Positions 56,106 through 64,000 of a DNA stretch of 64,000 bases are shown piece after piece. The stretch lies in the NCBI GenBank assembly GCA_000827265.1, contig KN834749.1, positions 981,500-1,045,499 of the forward strand, in the 5' to 3' direction. Source of the stretch: Collybiopsis luxurians FD-317 M1. Its lineage: Eukaryota; Basidiomycota; Agaricomycetes; Agaricales; Omphalotaceae. Numbering within the stretch: the stretch's first letter is position 1; each line of letters starts with the position of its first letter. Under the pieces are notes generated by a model. The model saw only the letters and a list, made by a program, of their open reading frames with translations. It searched no databases and was not told the origin of the DNA. Made by a program: the position numbers and the translations under genes.

Positions 56106-58509
56106 TCACTCGCTGCTACTCATCAACTGTCTTCGTTCCTCCTCTGGATGCTCCCCGGACAGTCGTGGAGGACCAGTACGCTGACGTGTCGGAGCAGATG
56201 ATTTCGCTGTGATAGGTGTCATTTCTTCCTCATCCTCGTCTCCGATCTCGAAAACAACACTGTCTTCTCCAACAGGGTGCCCATGGTCATCTCCACGGAG
56301 GGTTGCGTCGTCGTCGTCGTCGCGTGCCCGATCACGATGTTCGAGGGATTCGAGGTCGTAGTCTTCAGCATCTGCTTCATCCTGGGCTAATTCGTCGGAC
56401 ATAGCTAGCGTGGATACCAGGAAAGCAGGTAAGTACCACCGGGGCCGATTGCAAAGAGAGAAAGTGTACGTATCTTCTGTTGTTTTCCGATGGCCGCCAG
56501 AGGTAAGCTATAGAGACGAAAGAAACCAAGTAAAGTAACGCAAGCCAACCGTCCAAGAGCCACCACTGGACTTTCCACGACTTGGCCGCATAATCTGTAG
56601 GGGTGACGTGAGAATTGCACCACGGGCGGCAAGACTTCTTAAGCATACCTTCAGCTAGACGTCCGGAAAAAACAAACGAAGAGACCACGAAGAAGACGGC
56701 AATCACCAAAACTGTAAAGATCAAGATACGGTATAGCTTTTCAAACATGGAAAGCTTGTATCGTTGTTTTCGGGCGCGTAACTGGGCTATGGTGGCTATG
56801 GACGTAATTAGACCAGAAGGGGCACTGTATGGCGGAGCAACGTACCATTCAAAGAATACATGATCCACAGGAGGAATCCGCTGAGAGTAAAAGCGAGAGG
56901 TATCACAAATAATAATAAAACGAGTGCGGAGGTAGATTCCAATTCAAGTTCAACGATTCCAACAGCATAAAGAACTTCATTAAACCGTCATCAATCATCG
57001 AAATTCGATGACAGATCGCAACTTACTTCCAAAAACAAAATGAGCGACTGCGAGCACTTGACATTTTATCATTGTACGTCCCAGTGACTCTTTGACGACG
57101 CTCAGACCCAAAGAAACGACGAGCAGCATGAAGAAGGACATGGAGTTTCGCCCAGCATCCAGGATAGCAACTGAGGATAGAATGACGGAAAGCACTTTCG
57201 AGGCAACACATCCGAAGACGTACCGACGATGAGGAAAACAGTGGATGCTGTACTTCGTCCGTGAGCATTCAAATAACGGTAATAGCCCCAGTTTGCCACC
57301 ATCTCAATGACGAGCAGTCCGACCAGTCCGGATAGATAATACTTTGTGGAGATTAGTAAAAAGAGGAGCTATCACAAACAAAGACACCCACCTGAAGTGG
57401 AAGCAAGTCTTGTGCATTTTTGTAGCACAACCATCCCCAATATGCTGCCAAAGCACTATACACAATGAACATCGTAAAATAGAACTGTAGAGGGGAGAAT
57501 CAGGAACATGACTGCAGATGAAACACGCAAACACGCACATTGACTTTGGGATAATCCGTAGCAGGTAACCGTCCATCAAACTTGTTGCGGAAAAAGACAA
57601 CGCCTTGATAATGCGGATGAATATCTGCGGGGAGATCCTGACGTGCCACGGAGCCTTGAACAGTCACTGGAACGATAGCTAAAGAGTCCGCTTAAATTCC
57701 AAGGGAAGGTCACCACAAGACGGCACGATTTACCAACGCAGTAATATCCCGTCTTTCGCACAAGATACTGTATCGGCTGCGAATACGTATAAATTCCACT
57801 CGGGCTGAGATTGAGAGAGTCTCTAGATTGTATTGAGACATCGCGCCGCCATGCCGTGGGCCCGTCATCCGATTGTGAGGAAGGTAAAGAGTTGTTGCCA
57901 TTCGGGTCCCAGAGCGAACCAGAGCCAGTCAGGGTAGACTCTCTTTCCGAAGAAGAGGACTTGTTGGAAGGAAGCTCGACTCTGGCCGACCAAAAGCTAG
58001 TGTCGTTTATGGTTTTCCCAGAAGGTAAATCTAATATGAACTGGCCTAAGTCTTCGCGACTGCAAAAGCCCCCAGCTACAGCGCTTGAGGTACAGACGTA
58101 TGTTTTCTGCGGCTAAGACGTAAGAGTCTGAATAATGGCAGGGCATGAAGGGCATCATGAGGATGCTTACGGGTAAAAGTTCATCGGTGACAGATGTAAG
58201 TTTCCCCAAATATTCAGAATCGCTCCATTCATAGATGACCATAGCCAACTGTCCCTGCGAGGTGGCATCGAAACTAACTTGGAGTGATATGAGCTCAGGA
58301 CTTGAACACAAGGGGAACATTACCGTTGATATAGGTGGTCGAAGAAGCCCACATCCCACTACACGTCTGCCTCGAATAATCTTCTAAACATTAGTTGTGG
58401 TTCGAGTGGTCGCGCCAATTGACAGACCTGTGTCTACGACAGGGACTTGGTATGCAAGACATGATGCGAATATTGAGAAAAGAAATATAAAAAGATTTAA
58501 AGGATGCAT
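56106..58509 (-). CDS. PTM1 / GPR107-like protein (lung seven-transmembrane receptor family)
   Basis: Seven-TM family of the Golgi/trans-Golgi and endosomal system. The start is the ATG at 58507-58509. MHPLNLFIFLFSIFASCLA is a signal peptide followed by a luminal N-terminal domain. The membrane half reads, across introns: FTMFIVYSALAAYWGWLCY-type sequence, VEMVANWGYYRYLNAHGR, NSMSFFMLLVVSLGLSVVK, TMIKCQVLAVAHFVFG, a segment near LVLLLFVIPLAFTLSGF, then RKQRYKLSMFEKLYRILIF and VQWWLLDGWLALLYLVSF. This is the family order. The cytosolic tail is acidic (RARDDDDDATLRGDD) and ends at 56106-56108. At least eight introns. Only 64 bases separate it from SNX4, another trafficking gene. Confidence 0.9.
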
Positions 58510-58573
58510 GGATTTGGGAGAGAGGGAATGCTGGAAGAAAGATTTTGCCACGTGCCTGTCACTTCCCTTTACC
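58510..58573. promoter_or_regulatory. Very short divergent promoter, PTM1-like / SNX4
   Basis: Only 64 bases lie between the two ATG codons. The 5' UTRs must be tiny or overlap the opposite gene. Confidence 0.5.
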
Positions 58574-60346
58574 ATGCTCGGCGACGATGAAGACGTCTTT
58601 GACTCTGTAACCTGGGAATCACCTTCAGCTCCTGTGTACGCAGACAATTTACCGTCGACTGGCCCTGGTTATCGTCAAAGTACAGACAGCAACGAAGCAG
58701 GACCGCACGATCCAAAATGGGAAGGATATCTCATTACTACCGTCACTGACCCTCAGAAGGAACTCGCAGAAACGAAGGATGCCTATGTATCATACCTCGT
58801 GTCAGCCAAGGTACACAACCTCCAAATGAAGAGTGTGCACTGGCTAATAGTGATAACTACAGACGAATTTGCCCATGTTTTCTACTCCAAATCCGTCTGC
58901 CAGGCGGAGATTCCAAGATTTTGCGTTCTTGCGCGAACATCTCGTCAAAGACTTTCCAGCTTGTGTAGTCCCGCCCCTTCCAGGAAAGCACAGACTTGGT
59001 ATGGGAGGTCGAAGGTTTTGTAGTCGACTGTCTGATATCCCGCACAGAATACATCACCGGTGACCGGTTCAGTCCCGAATTTATGGAACGGAGGCGGCTC
59101 GAGTGAGATATACACCTCTTTTCAACTCAGTTGTCACTCACGAATCTCAGTCTCCATCGGTTTCTGCAGCGTCTATCCCGCCATCCGACACTTCAGCGTT
59201 CAACATTAGTCCGTTCCTTTTTCGAGTCTACGGAATGGGTATGTTTACTTTCTGTTCCCCTTGACTGGCCCTCATTCCGCCTAGAACGTTCATATGCATC
59301 AACACTTGGCTCATCCACCAGGTCCGGAGCCATCACCCGGCATCGTCGACAATATCACCGACACCCTCCTTAACGCGTTCTCTCGGGTCCGCAAACCCGA
59401 TGAACGCTTCCTTGATATGCGTGAAAACGTAGACAAGTTTGAAGACGGTCTGAATGTTTCTGAACGTCTCTGGACTCGCGTCCGCAACAGGACATCAGGT
59501 GAGTATACTCTAATCCTTGCTTCTTTCCGATTACATTAGTTCTCCTGTCATCTGAACGCTGAACAAAAGACGGTAACCCGGAATCCGCTGAAGACCTGAC
59601 TGCCGACTACCATGATTTGGCCGTCGCGGTCCAAGGTCTAGGATTCTTGGAGTCAGGTATTACGGACCCGTTGAATCATTTCTCAAACACACTCCTGGAG
59701 TTTTCGGCGTTGTTAAGGCACACAACACAAACAACCACCGACCCCTTCCTTCTCCAATTGCATTCCCTTCTGAGCTACTCTCACGCCAATCGCGCTGTCC
59801 TCAAGCTACGGGACCAGAAGCAACTCGACTTTGAAGAACTTTCCGATTACCTCTCAGGTGTTAGCTCGGAGCGCGACCGGCTTGCAGCTATCATTAGTGG
59901 CCACGCAGGAAGTTCAGGACTTGGTCTTGGGGCGTATCTGAAGGACCGGGTGGACGCTATTCGCGGTGCGGACGACGATAGGTCGAGGGTAGAGAAAATG
60001 AAAAAGCTGGATGTCAAGATAAAAGAGGTGAGTTTTCAATTCTTTATACCAGATCCCGACTGACTTTTTGCATTATCAGCTACAAGAAGCAGTAACAACG
60101 GCACACGAGACGTCCGATGCATTTAGCGACGAGACCCTCCGGGAGCAACACGTCTTCCAACGTGCCAAAGAGGCGGAGATGAAGGAGATGTTAGGAAACC
60201 TGGCTGAGGGTCAGATTGAGTTCTATAAAGCGGTTCGTATGTCTTCCTATCTTCTTCGAACACGGATTTACTATGTATTACTGCAGGCCATGGAGGAATG
60301 GGATAGGATAATACCAGTCATTCAACGGATTCATGTGGATGTATAA
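58574..60346 (+). CDS. SNX4: Sorting nexin SNX4 / Atg24-like PX-BAR protein
   Basis: SNX4 recycles SNAREs from endosomes and takes part in selective autophagy. The start is the ATG at 58574 (MLGDDEDVFDSVTWE). The PX domain begins at WEGYLITTVTDPQ. The splice GCCAAG|GTACAC to CTACAG|ACGAAT gives TNLPMFSTPNPSARRRFQDF, the PI3P-binding Arg-rich motif, followed by FLREHLVKDFP and PPLPGK. Further introns lead to RFLQRLSRHPTLQRS. The BAR half contains NAFSRVRKPDERFLDMRENV, FEDGLNVSERLWTRV, then long helices (LKLRDQKQLDFEELSDYLS, VEKMKKLDVKIKEL) and AEMKEMLGNLAEGQIEFYKA. The stop is at 60344-60346. Domain order and motifs are those of SNX4. Confidence 0.93.
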
Positions 60347-60454
60347 CTTTGCCGTTTGTGCAGGGTTGACATGACGGACAGATGTTTTTACATTCGTGAT
60401 TATTGTATTGTACATATACGTCAGTAAAAATTTTTACATTCAAAGTGAAACGCC

Positions 60455-61453
60455 TCAAGAAGCTTGAGCTTTATCTGGTGCTAGCTGCAACTCCGAAGCA
60501 GAGTCCGAATGTAACTTGGCATCGGATTCTTGAATTACGAGAGATAGCTGTAAAATTGTTTTTGAGATTCAGCAAAAGGGAGATGGAAGCACAGCTCACA
60601 TTAATGATCCCGGTACTGACAGATCTCACTATATGTAGCTCCGCGTTTTCGCTCGCGCCCGACGTAGTGTGTTGTTTGTCGGCGGGAATCCATGGCGGGG
60701 GTTCCATGGATCCCGCGGTTGTCGACGGTTGTAAACCTTCCTTGAGCTCCATAATGATTGCAAAAGAGACTTTGTCTGGGAAGTTTGGTCTCATTGTGAA
60801 ACTGGAGAAAACTTGGTGCGTACCTCCGAGATACATTTGTCCCAGTTGGGCTTCTATCATGTTCAGCTTGACGAGGAAAGAGCGAAAGTAATGGCCAAGG
60901 GCAAGTGAAGACATGGCACCTTCGACGCTGGGGTATCTCCTGTCAATTTTTCCGTCCCAGGGAATTGGCCCACCTAACTGACCTAGTATCCTTATCAAAC
61001 TTTTCCACTTGAATCATATTCTCCATCGAGAAGATAAACCTCTCCAGGGCTTTCTCGTCCTTGTTTTTAATGACCACAACAACCTTATCCAAATTACCTT
61101 TGATCATTTCCTCTCCGACAGCCTTCACTGCATCGCTTATGTACGTGTTCAAAGTTGGATGGCGGGATTGGAATACCGGAGTGTCGTACTTTTTTCTTCT
61201 AATGAAAAGTTCGGCAGGATATACTTGACGGACATAGAGAATTGTGTGGATGGCTACTTCGACTGCGATACACGCATTAGGGAAAAGACACAGAAAGAGG
61301 TATAGGAACTAACTGAATTCAGTTATTCCGCGAACGGTCTCTGGACAAGCATCACTGAATCTTCAATTACGGATATATGAAGACAGATTGTTCCTACTAC
61401 TGACGATTGAAGGTGAGGGACGGAACTGGTGCAGATGATTCGTTGGTCTCCAT
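60455..61453 (-). CDS. REV7: REV7 / MAD2B-like HORMA-domain protein
   Basis: REV7 is the accessory subunit of translesion polymerase zeta and a HORMA adaptor. The probable start is ATG 61451-61453 (METNESSAPVPSLTFNR). The next, possibly small, exon was not resolved. Acceptor CGCAG|TCGAAG opens VAIHTILYVRQVYPAELF, then KKYDTPVFQSRHPTLNTYI, EEMIKGNLDKVVVVI and EKALERFIFSMENMI, all close to REV7. An intron follows near 60950. Then come MSSLALGHYFRSFLVKLNMI and the safety-belt region with TMRPNFPDKVSFAIIMEL. The last splice, AAT|GTGAGC to TACAG|CTATCT, gives LSLVIQESDAKLH and a stop at 60455-60457. HORMA identity is solid. REV7 over MAD2 is favoured by the ILYVRQVYP and HPTLNTYI blocks. Confidence 0.88.
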
Positions 61454-62808
61454 GCTAGTTCGAGTGCAACATTTTAGGCGCTGACCGGGACCTGTCAATG
61501 TTGTACTGTTGACCACGCGTGAAATTGTAAGTATTATTGTAACCAAGCCTCGTCTAAACTTAGAATGTTTATAGAATATGTAGAGATTTGACAAACCTAG
61601 TTATGGCGAACCAGTCGCTCGGCTCGCCACGGTATCCACCTGACACCAATTATCATGGGCCATCACCAAAGGTGAAAGCGGTCGAGAGAGAATACAGCTT
61701 GGAGACAAGATTTGGGGTCCGATGTAATTATCCCGCTGGATTCAACGCAAGCATATTAGGCAAGAAGAGGCTCCGTGTAACACGGCTAGATCGTACCCCC
61801 AGGATTTCCCCATCTCTAATAGCCCTAGATCCAGCCTGCATCCTATATGTCCGGCTGTACTCGCTGACTTACGCGAGGAGAGGAAATGGAAAGCTCAGGA
61901 TTCGGAGTAGTATCCAGCCGCTCCGAGAAACCGCGCAAAATCCCTATCTTCGTCTAGTAACTAGTTCAACCTTGAAGTAGGCCAGGTGTGTATATCTTAT
62001 ATGCTATATAATTTAGTATGAAATCGGGTCTCCTCAGTTTAATTCAGTGGAATCATCGGAGTATACTTTCAATTAAAACAAATCCGTGTAATTGGGGTGT
62101 TCCTTAAAGAAGGAACAGTTGTCAAGGTTGGCGGAGATACACTTCACCGATCAGATAAAAAAATAGAGATTAGAATGGAAGAGAACCTAAGACAACTCGA
62201 GATGATGCGAGTCATGCCAGTACATAGTACAGATGGCATCGATATCAGTGCACACCGAGCACAAAATCCGACTTTAGGGCTGGAACACGGAACAGGTCTT
62301 CTCCTACATATAGCTATTGTTATCAGAAGCTGCAAAAGAATGTGAACTGCTGCGGCACAAACTTGAAAGACCCACCTCCTGCCACTGATAGAATCGAGAT
62401 ATGACGAGATGACACGGTGTTGATATCGATAAGTCGAGGCTGTCGCCGAAGCAACTTCCATTCTGAGGTCCGTCAGATCGTCATATGGACCAACGAACAG
62501 TGACGGCAGATTCATCTGGGTGCCTCGTTCAATTAAGTCGACAGAATCCAGGCCAACACTTCTTGCGGGGTCCAATTGGAAGTTACTATCTTGCCTTCTC
62601 AATGCGATCTCAGATACAGCGAATCTGCCGTCTGGAGCTGGAAATACTTAAAGAGTGCAGTATAAGCTTCCCCATTGTGCCTTCCTCCCACCTTACAGCG
62701 ACCATCACATCCCCACCTTTTAGAGGTGAGTATCAAACCGCATTTGAAGCCATCTCAAACGGATTTCAGCTGTCGCCCAGCGGCACTTCGAACTGTATTC
62801 TGTTCTTG
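61454..62808. other. Intergenic, REV7 to DUF6699-like gene
   Basis: 1.36 kb. A 126-codon + frame with ATG at 61603 (MANQSLGSPRYPP) and a minus frame at 62144-62602 lack domains or confirming structure. The stretch 61980-62100 is AT-rich. No gene can be supported, though a short lineage-specific one is possible. Confidence 0.35.
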
Positions 62809-63631
62809 ATGCCTTCCTCAGATAACTATTCCTCTCAGGCTGTACCTCGTCGTGGTAATCAGCGACTCGTCGGCGCAAGACAGTATTCTGTAAGCGATAC
62901 AGAGCTGGTACGTGAGCCCTACGCTCAAACAATGTTGCGAGCCCGCGCTGAAGAAACAAAACCAATAGAGTTTGCCTTCTGTACGTCTCCACAGACCAGA
63001 CATATCGTCATCACACAACGGCGTGAAATCTTTGTCAAGATACGACCCTTCGTATGAACCACGTTTACCATCCTGGATGTATAGTCACCCGCCACGGCCG
63101 TCGGCTCCTCCAGCACTGCACTACTCTGTCTCGCCATACGCTCGAATCCCCCTTCCCTCCCAAAGTAGTGTCCCAGGCCCGATTATCTTACACCCACTAC
63201 TTCGAGTACCCAATAGTGCTCCATCGTTTGATCTGTATCATAATCAGGCCAACCATCCGGCCGAAACCTCTGCTTTTAATATCGATTTGTCGTTCTCGCC
63301 TGAAGAAATTGGGAGAGTTTTGATGGCAGCAGCAGCAGACATTTTTGAGCCGGCTACGCACCCGCCTCTTCCGTCGTTGACAATCATTCATCAGCTGCTG
63401 CCATGGTACATCACCGTACATCGATCAGTGCTGGAGCATGTTACAGTTTTGGACGTGTTTCGCACGCTATCCCAGGAACTACATAAAAGGATCCCAGAGT
63501 CCAGGAGTCAGCCCAGCAATAGCAGGCAAACACATAGAAGAATGGAAATCCTTCAAGGAAAACGGAGATTTCTGGGTTTGAGGGCAGTCGATGGAGGCGA
63601 AGACATTTGGGAGTTGATCACCATGTATTGA
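62809..63631 (+). CDS. DUF6699-type basidiomycete protein
   Basis: The start is the ATG at 62809 (MPSSDNYSSQAVPRR). The splice GAGCTG|GTACGT to AATAG|AGTTTG (61 nt) links SVSDTEL to SLPSVRLHRPDISSS and keeps the frame open to the stop at 63629-63631, giving about 250 aa. The N-terminal half is Pro/Ser-rich. The C-terminal half has ILHPLLRVPNSAPSFDLY, then ATHPPLPSLTIIHQLLPW, YITVHRSVLEHVTVLDVF and a basic stretch before RRFLGLRAVDGGEDIWEL. This is the pattern of the DUF6699 domain common in mushroom genomes. Function unknown. The family name is from memory of its pattern, so moderate confidence. Confidence 0.78.
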
Positions 63632-64000
63632 TGCTAATTTACAGTATAAATTTTCGAGGCAGTTGCATTCTTGGACCCTCCATCAGCGGATTAAATAAGA
63701 CTGATAATTTTCTGTACTTAAACTGCTTCTCCAGCGAGTATTTTGATTGAAAGCCTGTAGCGAGTGGGCGGAAAAGATGAAGCGGGGGCCGCGGCAGTCA
63801 TTCACACAGCCACATCGTATTTCTCGCTTTGACCGCTATCTTGATCCGATCTGAGCCTGATCGTCAGGGCGCCCTACCTGCGATGGATGAAATTGGATCA
63901 CATCGTAATGAGTGTACGTAGTCACCTTGCTCTTCCGAAGGCCTGCTCTTGATAATTTTGCTCTCAAATCAACTTTCAGCCATGGGATTGGCAAACCGGT
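63632..64000. other. Right edge, possible start of next gene
   Basis: 369 bases. An ATG at 63883 (MDEIGSHRN) is followed by a possible donor GTGTAC and an acceptor TTCAG at about 63979, so a + strand gene may begin here and leave the window. Too little sequence to name it. Confidence 0.3.

Noticed and set aside
1..64000. CRISPR arrays, operons, prokaryotic signals or rRNA
   Set aside because: The window is intron-rich fungal nuclear DNA. No regularly spaced repeats or rRNA stretches were seen.

Overview
The window is nuclear DNA of a filamentous basidiomycete, almost certainly an Agaricomycete (mushroom-forming fungus). Genes are dense and split by many 50-80 base introns with GT...AG ends. 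Both strands are used. The gene set contains the classic neighbours of the homeodomain mating-type locus (MAT-A / HD locus): a mitochondrial intermediate peptidase (MIP), a glycogenin-like glycosyltransferase, a YPL109c-type ABC1 kinase and a divergent HD1/HD2 homeodomain pair. The species cannot be named from the sequence alone.

Left block (1-19.9 kb), conserved housekeeping and MAT flank: COG1 (-, runs off the left edge), a TMEM115-family Golgi membrane protein (-), a FAM32A-like protein (+), a DDT-domain nuclear protein (+), MIP (+), a BAHD-type acyltransferase (-), the ABC1/ADCK2-like kinase (-), glycogenin (+) and CDC73 of the Paf1 complex (+).

Middle block (20-33 kb), more accessory in character and lower in gene density: a Zn2Cys6 transcription factor whose zinc cluster is built from two microexons, AT-rich DNA with one orphan open frame, an intron-containing tRNA-Lys(CTT), a LEA-like Ala-rich protein, an alpha/beta hydrolase, a secreted HEXXH metallopeptidase and a small membrane protein.

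Mating-type core (33.1-38.6 kb): HD1 (-) and HD2 (+), divergently transcribed from a 385-base intergenic region that carries a perfect 17-base tandem duplication. Their products are expected to dimerise between compatible nuclei and start the dikaryotic programme. MIP lies about 23 kb from HD1, with at least nine protein genes and one tRNA gene in between. Tight MIP-HD linkage is the usual arrangement, so this is the main structural observation of the window.

Right block (39-64 kb), conserved genes: a NIMA/KIN3-type kinase (+), a coiled-coil protein of unknown function (-), a Y_phosphatase3 family phosphatase (-), a voltage-gated-type K+ channel (-), an Old Yellow Enzyme (-) divergent from a fructosamine/ketosamine kinase (+), RPB2 (+), a PTM1/GPR107-like seven-TM protein (-) divergent from sorting nexin SNX4 (+), a REV7/MAD2B HORMA protein (-) and a DUF6699-type protein (+).

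Gene ends were set by hand from start and stop codons and splice sites. Spans include introns. Internal exon boundaries are firm only where stated.
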